A stretch of DNA of 43,079 nucleotides, from positions 1-43,079 of the forward strand of contig NZ_JAAKZW010000039.1 in the NCBI RefSeq assembly GCF_011044995.1. Reading direction: 5' to 3'. The stretch is from Streptomyces mesophilus. GTDB lineage: Bacteria > Actinomycetota > Actinomycetes > Streptomycetales > Streptomycetaceae. The notes beneath the pieces were generated by a model that was not told the DNA's origin, did no database searches, and was given only the letters and a program-made list of their open reading frames with translations. The position numbers and the translations under genes are program-made. This document shows positions 7,564 through 14,859 of this stretch, piece after piece (the first letter of the stretch is position 1; each line of letters opens with the position of its first letter).

Positions 7564-9186
7564 CTACAAACCGGCGTCCTTCTCCGCCAACGCCTTCGCC
7601 CACCGGTAGTCCGCCTTGCCGCTGGGGGAGCGCTGGATGTGGTCCGTGACCACCAGCTGGCGGGGGATCTTGTAGCCGGCGACGTGGGTGCGGCAGTGGG
7701 ACTGGATGTCGTCCAGGGTCAACGCCGCGGCGCCGTCCTTGAGTTGGATCACGGCCGCCACATGGTTGCCCCACTTCGGGTCCGGGACGCCCGCGACCAG
7801 GGCGTCGTAGACGTCCGGGTGGGACTTGAGGGCCTGCTCGACCTCTTCCGGATAGACCTTCTCGCCGCCCGTGTTGATGCACTGCGAACCACGGCCGAGG
7901 ACCGTGACGATGCCGCTCTCGTCCACCGTGGCCATGTCGCCGAGCAGCACCCAGCGCTGTTCGTCCTTCTGGAAGAAGGTCTCGGCGGTTTTCGCCGGGT
8001 CGTTGTAGTAGCCGAGCGGTACGTGGCCGCGCTGGGCCAGACGCCCCACCTCGCCCACGGCCACCGGCTCGTACGTGGCCGGATCGACCACCTGCGTCCG
8101 CTCGTTGACCTCGATACGGAACCCCTTCTCGGGGCCCGAGTCGGCGGTCGCCCGGCCGTTGGAGCCGGACTCCGAGGAGCCGAAGTTGTTCAGGAGCATG
8201 ACGTTCGGGACCAGCTCCTGGAACTCCGCGCGGACCGTGTCCGACATGATCGCGCCGGAGGAGGAGAGGCTGAACAGGGAGGACATGTCCGTGCCCTTGC
8301 AGGGCCCGCGCAGCGCGTCCACCAGCGGGCGGAGCATCGCGTCACCGACGAGCGAGACGCTGAAGACCTTCTCCTTCTCGATGGTGCGCAGCACCTCCTC
8401 CGGGGCGTACTTGCGGTGCAGGACGACCCGCTGGCCGTAGTCGAAGGCCACGAAGGTGGTGAGCGTCGAGGTGCCGTGCATCAGGGGCGGGGTCGGGAAG
8501 AAGGTCAGGCCCGCGCTGCCGGCCGCCACCCGCTCGGCCAGCTCCTCCGGCCGCTTCACCGGCTCACCGGACGGCGCCCCGCCGAAGAGTCCCGCGAAGA
8601 ACAGGTCCTCCTGGCGCCACATCACGCCCTTGGGCATCCCGGTCGTGCCACCGGTGTAGATGATGAACAGGTCGTCCGCCGAGCGCGGACCGAAGCCCCG
8701 CTCGGTCGAGCCGGCGGCCTCCGCGGCCGTGAACTCCGTCAGGTCGAGCGAAGGCGCGTCCGCGGGCGGCTCTCCCACCCGTACGAGATGACGCAGCTTC
8801 TCCGTCTTGGGGAGCGCGGCGGCCACCCGCTCCGTGAACTCCGCCTCGAAGACCAGCGCGGCGAGGTCGGCGTCCCGGTAGAGGTACACCAACTCCTCTT
8901 CCACGTAGCGGTAGTTGACGTTCACCGGAACGAGGCGGGCCTTGAGGGCGGCGAGCATGGTCTGCACGTATTCGATGCCGTTGTAGAGGTGCAGGCCCAA
9001 GTGCTCGCCGGGCTTCAGGCCCGAGGCGATCAAGTGGTGGGCGATGCGGTTGGCCGCGTCGTCCAGCTCGCGGTACGTGAGCCGGCGTTCGGCCCCCGTT
9101 CCCGGGTGGTCGACGTAGACCAGCGCCTCGCGATCCGGGACCACGTCGACGATCGACTCGAACAGGTCGGCAAGGTTGTACTCCAC
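7564..9186 (-). CDS. Acyl-CoA synthetase, FadD19-like (probable steroid side-chain CoA ligase)
   Basis: A 540-residue member of the AMP-forming ANL ligase family, which activates a carboxylic acid to acyl-AMP and then acyl-CoA. The phosphate loop reads YTGGTTGMPKGVMW (about 177-190). The adenine motif is NFGSSESG, the hinge region LLGDMATVDESGIVTVLGR and the C-terminal catalytic lysine lies in RSPSGKADYRWAK. The MWRQEDLFFA stretch after the P-loop and the overall length recall mycobacterial FadD19/FadD17-type enzymes. It is divergent from the hydratase at 9430, exactly as fadD19 is from echA19 in sterol-degrading actinomycetes. GTG start at 9186 with AGGAGG upstream. The steroid substrate is inferred mainly from context. 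Confidence 0.88.
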   Translation of the reverse strand: MEYNLADLFESIVDVVPDREALVYVDHPGTGAERRLTYRELDDAANRIAHHLIASGLKPGEHLGLHLYNGIEYVQTMLAALKARLVPVNVNYRYVEEELVYLYRDADLAALVFEAEFTERVAAALPKTEKLRHLVRVGEPPADAPSLDLTEFTAAEAAGSTERGFGPRSADDLFIIYTGGTTGMPKGVMWRQEDLFFAGLFGGAPSGEPVKRPEELAERVAAGSAGLTFFPTPPLMHGTSTLTTFVAFDYGQRVVLHRKYAPEEVLRTIEKEKVFSVSLVGDAMLRPLVDALRGPCKGTDMSSLFSLSSSGAIMSDTVRAEFQELVPNVMLLNNFGSSESGSNGRATADSGPEKGFRIEVNERTQVVDPATYEPVAVGEVGRLAQRGHVPLGYYNDPAKTAETFFQKDEQRWVLLGDMATVDESGIVTVLGRGSQCINTGGEKVYPEEVEQALKSHPDVYDALVAGVPDPKWGNHVAAVIQLKDGAAALTLDDIQSHCRTHVAGYKIPRQLVVTDHIQRSPSGKADYRWAKALAEKDAGL

Positions 9187-9282
9187 CGTTCCTCCTGACC
9201 CCGGACAGCACCTGGCAATGGGCTACTCGGCGGTCATTAGACCCTCGCGCCGGACAACTGGGAAGGGGTGCCGCCGAAGAAA

Positions 9283-9299
9283 TCTGACTGGCTGTCAGA
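9283..9299. promoter_or_regulatory. Perfect 17-bp palindrome in the ligase/hydratase divergent region
   Basis: TCTGAC-TGGCT-GTCAGA has perfect 6-bp arms around a 5-base spacer. It lies near the expected transcription start of the leftward ligase promoter (TTGCAG at 9326-9331 and AATAGT at 9302-9307, both read on the minus strand, 18-bp spacing). The sequence differs from the KstR box downstream, so a second regulator is likely. Confidence 0.5.
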
Positions 9300-9326
9300 A
9301 AACTATTGAACTGGACCTCCGCCTAC

Positions 9327-9340
9327 TGCAACCTGTTCTA
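9327..9340. promoter_or_regulatory. KstR-type operator (exact TnnAACnnGTTnnA match)
   Basis: TGCAACCTGTTCTA matches all eight defined positions of the KstR consensus TnnAACnnGTTnnA known from mycobacterial cholesterol genes. It overlaps the putative -35 box of the leftward ligase promoter and lies about 90 bases upstream of the hydratase start. Its position between FadD19-like and EchA19-like genes is where KstR sites occur in mycobacteria. No kstR gene is in the window. Confidence 0.6.
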
Positions 9341-9429
9341 GGTCTTGAGGCCGAACCGTCGCAGTCCGGCCCCAGGCGGGTCCTGCACCAGGGCGAGGCA
9401 GGGCTGAAGTCTTGAGACGGGAGGCACCA

Positions 9430-10230
9430 ATGGGCGGGACCGAACACCTCACCGTGGAGCGCAAAGGCGCGACGCTGGTACTCACACTGAACCGGCCCGA
9501 GGCCAAGAACGCGCTATCGCTGCCACTGCTCGTCGGCCTCTACGACGGATGGCTCGAGGCCGACGCGGACGACTCGATCCGCTCCATCGTGCTGACCGGA
9601 GCCGGCGGCGACTTCTGTGCGGGCATGGACCTCAAGGCCCTTGCGGGCAAAGGCATGGACGGTCAGCAGTACCGGGAGCGGATGAAGGAGGATCCGGATC
9701 TGCACTGGAAGGCGATGCTGCGTCACCACCGGCCCCGCAAGCCCGTGATCGCCGCTGTCGAGGGCTACTGCGTCGCCGGCGGTACGGAGATCCTTCAGGG
9801 CACCGACATCCGCGTGGCGGGCGAGAGCGCGACCTTCGGGCTGAGCGAGGTCAAGAGGGCGCTGTTCCCGATCGGCGGATCGACTGTCCGGCTGCAGCGG
9901 CAGATTCCGCGCACCCACGCGCTCGAGATGCTGCTCACCGGGCGCCACTACAGCGCGCAGGAGGCCCTGTCCATCGGCCTGATCGGCAATGTCGTGCCGG
10001 AGGGCAAGGCCCTCGACAAGGCCCTGGAGATCGCCGACATGGTCAACGCCTGCGGCCCGCTGGCCGTCGAGGCCGTCAAGGCCTCCGTGTACGACACCGC
10101 CGAGATGACCGAGACCGAGGGCCTCAAGTCCGAACTCGAGCGCGGCTGGCCGATCTTCGCGACCGAGGACGCCAAGGAGGGGCCGAAGGCCTTCGCCGAG
10201 AAGCGCCCGCCCGTCTACAAGCGCGCCTGA
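9430..10230 (+). CDS. Enoyl-CoA hydratase/isomerase family protein, EchA19-like
   Basis: A 266-residue crotonase-fold protein. The CoA and oxyanion segments are visible as AKNALS (about 25-30), GAGGDFCAGMDLK (about 58-70) and EGYCVAGGTEILQGTD (about 112-127). Hydratases need a Glu near the second motif; FGLSEVKRALFPIGG provides the usual acidic helix. The proposed role is hydration of a side-chain enoyl-CoA made after the adjacent ligase acts. GGGAGG precedes the ATG at 9430; a TTG at 9412 in the same frame is less likely. It begins the rightward operon hydratase, DUF35, thiolase-like, thiolase-like, and is probably controlled from the region holding the KstR-type box. Confidence 0.88.
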   Translation: MGGTEHLTVERKGATLVLTLNRPEAKNALSLPLLVGLYDGWLEADADDSIRSIVLTGAGGDFCAGMDLKALAGKGMDGQQYRERMKEDPDLHWKAMLRHHRPRKPVIAAVEGYCVAGGTEILQGTDIRVAGESATFGLSEVKRALFPIGGSTVRLQRQIPRTHALEMLLTGRHYSAQEALSIGLIGNVVPEGKALDKALEIADMVNACGPLAVEAVKASVYDTAEMTETEGLKSELERGWPIFATEDAKEGPKAFAEKRPPVYKRA

Positions 10231-10273
10231 GCCGCGGTCCCGGTAACGCCCACGGAAACAAGGAGACACGCAC

Positions 10274-11218
10274 GTGCCCGAACTCCTCAAAGCCCCCCTG
10301 GTCGTCGAGTTCCCCTTCACCCGCTCGCTCGGCCCGGTGCAGAGCGCCTTCCTCACCGGACTGCGCGAACGCACCGTCCTCGGGGTGAAGACCAGCGACG
10401 ACAAGATCCTCGTGCCACCCGTCGAATACGACCCGGTGACCGCCGACGAATTGCGCGACCTCGTCGAGGTCGGCGCCACCGGCACCGTCACCACCTGGGC
10501 CTGGAACCCCGAACACCGCCGGGGCCAGCCCCTCGGCAAGCCCTTCGCCTGGATCCTGGTCAAACTCGACGGCGCCGACACCGCCCTCCTGCACGCCCTC
10601 GACGTCGACGGCCCGGACGCCGTGCACACCGGCATGCGGGTGCGGATCCGCTGGGCCGAGGAGCGCACCGGCGCCATCACGGACATCGCCTGCTTCGAGC
10701 CGTACGACGGTGATGAGGCCTCCGAAGCCACCCCGCACGACGGGGAGTTCGAGGACAAGGTGAGCGGCATCGTCGCGCCCGCCCGACTCGACTACATGTA
10801 CTCGCCCGGCCGCGCGGCGTCCGCGTACATCACCTCGGTCGCCGAACGGAAGATGGTCGGCGAGCGCTGCCCCTCCTGCTCCAAGGTGTACATCCCGCCC
10901 CGCGGCGCCTGCCCCACCTGCGGAGTCGCCACCCGAGAAGAGGTCGAGGTCGGGCCGAGCGGCACCGTCACCACCTTCTGCATCGTCAACGTCAAGGCCA
11001 AGAACCTCGACATCGAACTGCCCTATGTCTACGCGCACATCGCCCTCGACGGCGCCGACCTCGCCCTGCACGGCCGCATCGCCGGGATCCCGTACGACCA
11101 GGTGCGCATGGGCCTGCGGGTCGAACCCGTGTGGACCGAGGGCGGGCGCTATCCCGACCACTACCGGCCCACCGGCGAGCCGGACGCGGACTACGACACG
11201 TACAAGGAGCTGGTGTAG
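10274..11218 (+). CDS. Double DUF35/OB-fold protein with zinc ribbon, partner of thiolase-like proteins
   Basis: 314 residues containing two DUF35-like halves. Residues about 1-150 form an OB-fold-like segment without cysteines (ATGTVTTWAWNP, KPFAWILVKLDGADTALLHAL). Residues about 185-314 have a zinc ribbon, CPSCSKVYIPPRGACPTCG, followed by a canonical DUF35 OB fold (GPSGTVTTFCIVNVKAK, PYVYAHIALDGADLALHGRI). DUF35 proteins bind thiolase-like subunits and form retro-aldolase or thiolase complexes, for instance ChsH2 with Ltp2. The length and doubled layout match the DUF35 gene next to ltp4/ltp3 in mycobacteria. GTG start at 10274 after AGGAG; it directly abuts the next gene (TAG then ATG). Confidence 0.87.
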   Translation: MPELLKAPLVVEFPFTRSLGPVQSAFLTGLRERTVLGVKTSDDKILVPPVEYDPVTADELRDLVEVGATGTVTTWAWNPEHRRGQPLGKPFAWILVKLDGADTALLHALDVDGPDAVHTGMRVRIRWAEERTGAITDIACFEPYDGDEASEATPHDGEFEDKVSGIVAPARLDYMYSPGRAASAYITSVAERKMVGERCPSCSKVYIPPRGACPTCGVATREEVEVGPSGTVTTFCIVNVKAKNLDIELPYVYAHIALDGADLALHGRIAGIPYDQVRMGLRVEPVWTEGGRYPDHYRPTGEPDADYDTYKELV

Positions 11219-12265
11219 ATGCGAGAGGTAGCGATCGTCGCCTTCGCGCAGAGCGACCAGGTGCGCCACTCGGACGAGCAGTCCGAGGTCGAGATGCTCA
11301 TGCCGGTCCTGCACCAGGTCAAGGAGCAGACCGGACTGAACGCCAGCGACATCGGGTTCACCTGCTCCGGCTCCTCCGACTATCTCGCCGGCCGCGCCTT
11401 CTCCTTCACCATGGCCCTCGACGGCGTCGGCGCCTGGCCGCCGATCTCCGAGTCCCATGTGGAGATGGACGGCGCCTGGGCGATGTACGAGGCCTGGGTG
11501 AAGATCCTGACCGGCGAGGCGGACACCGCGCTCGTCTACTCGTACGGGAAGACGTCACCCGGCTCCGTACGCGATGTGCTCACCCGGCAGCTCGACCCGT
11601 ACTACGTGGCCCCGCTGTGGCCGGACGCGGTCGCGCTCGCCGCGCTGCAGGCGCAGGCACTCATCGACGCCGGCGAGACCGACGAGCCGGCGCTCGCGGG
11701 GATAGCCGCCCGCAGCCGGGACTCGGCCGCGGACAACGCGCATGCGCTGATGAAGGGTTCGGTGCCGCAGGGTGACTATGTGGTGCAGCCGCTGCGCAAG
11801 GGCGACTGCCCGCCCATCAGCGACGGCGCGGTCGCCGTGGTCCTCGCCGCCGGGGACAAGGCGCGCGAACTGTGCGCGCGGCCCGCGTGGATCCGCGGCA
11901 TGGACCACCGCATCGAGGCGCACAGCCTCGGCGTACGGGACCTGACCGACTCCCCGTCGACACGGCTCGCCGCCGAACGGGCCGGGGTCTTCGAACGTCC
12001 CGTGGACACCGCCGAGTTGCACGCACCGTTCACCTCGCAGGAGGTCGTCCTGCGCAAGGCGCTGAAGCTCGGCGACGACGTGAACGTCAATCCGTCGGGC
12101 GGTGCGCTCGCCGCCAACACGGTCATGGCCGCGGGCCTGCTGCGCATCGGCGAGGCAGCGGCCCGTATCCACCGCGGCGAGTCCGACCGCGCGCTCGCCC
12201 ATGCGACGTCCGGCCCCTGTCTGCAGCAGAACCTGGTCGCCGTACTGGAAGGGGACGCCCAGTGA
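11219..12265 (+). CDS. Thiolase-like protein, Ltp4-like (lipid-transfer/aldolase type)
   Basis: A 348-residue thiolase-fold protein. Where SCP2-type thiolases carry the nucleophilic Cys before GSTAL, this protein reads VEMDGAWAMYEAW (about 81-93), so the Cys is absent. The C-terminal GHP motif is replaced by VNPSGGALAANTVMAAG (about 284-300), losing the catalytic His as well. It is therefore unlikely to be a thiolase and more likely part of a side-chain retro-aldolase with the adjacent DUF35 protein. The size is close to mycobacterial Ltp4. The ATG follows the DUF35 stop with no gap, and its own TGA overlaps the next GTG by four bases, implying translational coupling. Confidence 0.85.
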   Translation: MREVAIVAFAQSDQVRHSDEQSEVEMLMPVLHQVKEQTGLNASDIGFTCSGSSDYLAGRAFSFTMALDGVGAWPPISESHVEMDGAWAMYEAWVKILTGEADTALVYSYGKTSPGSVRDVLTRQLDPYYVAPLWPDAVALAALQAQALIDAGETDEPALAGIAARSRDSAADNAHALMKGSVPQGDYVVQPLRKGDCPPISDGAVAVVLAAGDKARELCARPAWIRGMDHRIEAHSLGVRDLTDSPSTRLAAERAGVFERPVDTAELHAPFTSQEVVLRKALKLGDDVNVNPSGGALAANTVMAAGLLRIGEAAARIHRGESDRALAHATSGPCLQQNLVAVLEGDAQ

Positions 12266-13434
12266 GCGTCACGAAAGAACCTGTGGCCGTCGTCGGAATC
12301 GGCCAGACCAAGCATGTCGCCGCCCGCAAGGACGTCTCGATCGCCGGGCTCGTCCGGGAGGCGGCCCAACGAGCCCTCCAGGACGCCCAGTTGACCTGGG
12401 CCGACATCGACGCCGTCGTGATCGGCAAGGCGCCCGACTTCTTCGAGGGCGTCATGATGCCGGAGCTCTACCTCGCCGACGCGCTCGGCGCCGTGGGCAA
12501 GCCGATGCTGCGCGTGCACACCGCGGGCTCGGTGGGCGGCTCGACCGCGCTCGTCGCCTCGAAGCTCGTGGCGTCCCGTGTGCACAAGACCGTCCTCACC
12601 CTGGCGTTCGAGAAGCAGTCCGAGTCGAATGCCATGTGGGGCCTGTCCCTGCCGGTCCCGTTCCAGCAGCCGCTGCTCGCCGGCGCCGGCGGCTTCTTCG
12701 CGCCGCACGTCCGCGCGTACATGCGGCGCACCGGGGCGCCCGATCACATCGGCTCCCTTGTCGCCTACAAGGACCGGCGCAACGCGCTCAAGAACCCGTA
12801 CGCGCATCTGCACGAGAAGGACATCACCCTGGAGAAGGTGCAGGCGTCCCCGATGCTCTGGGACCCGGTCCGCTACTCCGAGACCTGCCCGTCCTCCGAC
12901 GGCGCCTGCGCGATGATCCTCACCGACCGCGAGGGCGCGGCCCGTTCGCCACAGGCGCCGGCCTGGGTGCACGGCGGGGCGATGCGTTCGGAACCCACCA
13001 TGTTCGCGGGCAAGGACTTCGTCTCGCCGCAGGCGGGCAAGGACTGCGCCGCCGACGTCTACCAGCAGGCCGGCATCAAGGACCCGCGCCGAGAGATCGA
13101 CCTCGCCGAGATCTATGTGCCGTTCTCCTGGTACGAGCCCATGTGGCTGGAGAACCTGGGCTTCGCCGAGGAGGGCGAAGGCTGGAAGCTCACCGAGGCC
13201 GGCGTCACCGAACTCGACGGCGATCTGCCGATCAACCCGTCGGGCGGGGTGCTCTCCACCAACCCCATCGGCGCCTCCGGAATGATCCGGTTCGCCGAGG
13301 CGGCGCTTCAGGTGCGCGGACAGGCCGGCGAGCACCAGGTCGACGGTGCGCGCAAGGCGATGGGCCATGCGTACGGCGGCGGTTCGCAGTTCTTCGCCAT
13401 GTGGCTGGTGGGATCCGAGCCGCCGCAGAACTGA
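12262..13434 (+). CDS. Thiolase-like protein, Ltp3-like (lipid-transfer/aldolase type)
   Basis: 390 residues, starting at the GTG that overlaps the previous stop (GTGA, 12262-12265). The thiolase fold is clear, opening with VAVVGIGQTK. The nucleophile region reads HTAGSVGGSTALVASKL (about 87-103), placing Ser90 where Cys is expected. The last motif is INPSGGVLSTNPIGASG, with Asn instead of the GHP His. EIYVPFSWYE replaces the usual HDCFT motif and supplies tyrosines, as in Ltp2-type aldolases. It closely matches mycobacterial Ltp3 in length and in position as last gene of the group. The inferred role is a subunit of an aldolase cleaving C24-branched sterol side chains. Confidence 0.85.
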   Translation: MSVTKEPVAVVGIGQTKHVAARKDVSIAGLVREAAQRALQDAQLTWADIDAVVIGKAPDFFEGVMMPELYLADALGAVGKPMLRVHTAGSVGGSTALVASKLVASRVHKTVLTLAFEKQSESNAMWGLSLPVPFQQPLLAGAGGFFAPHVRAYMRRTGAPDHIGSLVAYKDRRNALKNPYAHLHEKDITLEKVQASPMLWDPVRYSETCPSSDGACAMILTDREGAARSPQAPAWVHGGAMRSEPTMFAGKDFVSPQAGKDCAADVYQQAGIKDPRREIDLAEIYVPFSWYEPMWLENLGFAEEGEGWKLTEAGVTELDGDLPINPSGGVLSTNPIGASGMIRFAEAALQVRGQAGEHQVDGARKAMGHAYGGGSQFFAMWLVGSEPPQN

Positions 13435-13477
13435 CGTCGCGGTGCCGGACGGGCCGTAGGCGGCCTGACGTGAACCA

Positions 13478-13516
13478 TGCCGGACAGGCCGTACTCCTTC
13501 CGTGGCCTGTCCGGCA
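13478..13516 (+). terminator. Terminator of the hydratase-to-Ltp3 operon
   Basis: A perfect 13-bp stem, TGCCGGACAGGCC (13478-13490) pairing with 13504-13516, around a 13-base loop, 43 bases after the Ltp3-like stop codon. Confidence 0.8.
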
Positions 13517-13570
13517 CCTCCGCCGAAAGCTAGGCTGGCGGGCGGACGACATACCGGGAGGAGCAGGGAC

Positions 13571-13819
13571 GTGGCCGAGAGCACCACCACCACCCGACAG
13601 CACCCCTTCGAGGGCTGGGAGAAGCCGGACCTCGATCTGAGCCGCGCGGACTGGCAGACGGGCACCCGTAATCAGGGAGATGTGCAGATCGCCTTCGTCG
13701 AGGGCTTCATCGCGATGCGCAACGGCGGCCGCCCCGAGGGCCCGTCCCTGATCTTCACGCCCGCCGAGTGGCGGGCGTTCGTATTGGGGGCGCGGGACGG
13801 CGAGTTCGACCTCACATAG
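13571..13819 (+). CDS. DUF397 family protein
   Basis: A small 82-residue protein. Its C-terminal half (VQIAFVEGFIAMRN, then SLIFTPAEWRAFVLG) shows the DUF397 pattern common in streptomycetes, where an aromatic/Thr core leads to a final FTxxEWxxFxxGxxDGEFD. DUF397 proteins usually accompany a cognate XRE helix-turn-helix regulator and can act as antagonists in such pairs. No HTH partner is adjacent here, so it is an orphan. The GTG at 13571 follows a GGGAGGAG ribosome-binding stretch. It has its own transcription unit after the terminator at 13478-13516. Confidence 0.85.
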   Translation: MAESTTTTRQHPFEGWEKPDLDLSRADWQTGTRNQGDVQIAFVEGFIAMRNGGRPEGPSLIFTPAEWRAFVLGARDGEFDLT

Positions 13820-14017
13820 ATGAGCGAGGGGGGCGGACGGCGGTGGGTACCGCCAGTCCGTCGCAGCACTGTCTCCTGTAGATCCCTACGAAGACCGGAC
13901 CCTGGCCCGGGGACCTCTTCATGCCTTCGACTCCTGGCTGCCGCATCCCGGCGGGCGATGTACTCCTCACACCGAGCGGCACACGCCGCGACCGACGATG
14001 TGCGGGGGCCCCAAGAG

Positions 14018-14770
14018 ATGAGCACGCAGAGCACGCAGCTGTACGACGGGATCGGCGAGGCCTTCGAGGGCTTCAAGGCGCTTTTGCTGGCGCAGTACGG
14101 AGAGGTACCCAGCGTCCTGGCCCTGGTCGGCGACGTACAGGGCAAGTCGGTCCTGGACCTCGCGTCCGGGACCGGCTTCTACAGCCGGGAGTTCAAGCGG
14201 CGCGGTGCCGCGGACGTCCTCGGCATCGACATCTCCGGCGAGATGGTCGCCGTGGCGCAGCGCCTTGAGGAGGCCGCGCCGCTCGGCGTGCGCTACGAGG
14301 TGGGCGACGCGGCCGAACTGCGGGAGCTTGACCAGGAGTTCGACATCGCCGTCGGCGTACAGCTGCTCAACTACGCCGAGGACAGCGCCGCCATGGAGCG
14401 GATGTGCCGCAACGTTCACCGGAGCCTGAAGCCGGGCGGCGCGTTCTGCATCCTCAACCAGTCGCCCGACTTCCGCTTCGACGGGCCCTCCATCGACAAG
14501 TACGGCTTCCGCAGCGAACTGACCGGCGAGGAGATCGAGATGGGTCCGCGGGTGCGCCTGACCGCGCACCTGGAGCATCACCCGGTGAGTTTCGTCAGCA
14601 CCCGCCCGCGCCGCGAGGTGTACGAGAAGGCCCTGACCGCGGGGGGATTCAGCGATCTGGAGTGGGTGTCGCTGCACATCTCCGACGCCGGTATCCGTGA
14701 GCACGGCGAAGAGTTCTGGGCGGACCTGTTCGTCAATCCGCCGCTTGAGCTGCTGCGCTGCCGCGCGTGA
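14018..14770 (+). CDS. Class I SAM-dependent methyltransferase
   Basis: A 250-residue Rossmann-type methyltransferase. Motif I is VLDLASGTGFYSREF (about 45-59), the acidic residue binding the SAM ribose is in VLGIDIS (about 68-74), motif II/III YEVGDAAELRELD and motif post-III LKPGGAFCILNQ. The layout resembles small-molecule O- or C-methyltransferases of the methyltransf_11/25 type. The acceptor is unknown. I chose the ATG at 14018, where homology begins; the 198 bases between it and the DUF397 gene are open in the same frame but lack family character. It is convergent with the LRR gene, with a shared hairpin in between. Confidence 0.88.
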   Translation: MSTQSTQLYDGIGEAFEGFKALLLAQYGEVPSVLALVGDVQGKSVLDLASGTGFYSREFKRRGAADVLGIDISGEMVAVAQRLEEAAPLGVRYEVGDAAELRELDQEFDIAVGVQLLNYAEDSAAMERMCRNVHRSLKPGGAFCILNQSPDFRFDGPSIDKYGFRSELTGEEIEMGPRVRLTAHLEHHPVSFVSTRPRREVYEKALTAGGFSDLEWVSLHISDAGIREHGEEFWADLFVNPPLELLRCRA

Positions 14771-14775
14771 GTCAA

Positions 14776-14859
14776 GGGGGTGCGTCCGTCCCAGTCTGGC
14801 GTCCTGCTCCGGTGTCGGGCATCCGTCGTCCCGCGCTCACCGCAGGACGACGCACCCCC
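14776..14859. terminator. Long inverted repeat between convergent methyltransferase and LRR genes
   Basis: GGGGGTGCGTCCGTCC (14776-14791) pairs with GGACGACGCACCCCC (14845-14859) with a single bulged base. The right arm lies inside the last codons of the LRR gene. It could terminate both convergent transcripts. Confidence 0.5.

Noticed and set aside
6559..9198. An 879-codon plus-strand frame across the HEAT and acyl-CoA ligase genes
   Set aside because: It runs antisense through two well-supported genes and their gap, and its product is compositionally biased without motifs.
11776..13665. Long minus-strand frame opposite the Ltp-like genes
   Set aside because: Antisense shadow of coupled genes with conserved thiolase folds; no ribosome site or motif.
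13820..14017. N-terminal extension of the methyltransferase, starting just after the DUF397 stop
   Set aside because: The added 66 residues are Arg/Ser/Pro-rich and unlike the family; homology starts at the ATG at 14018.
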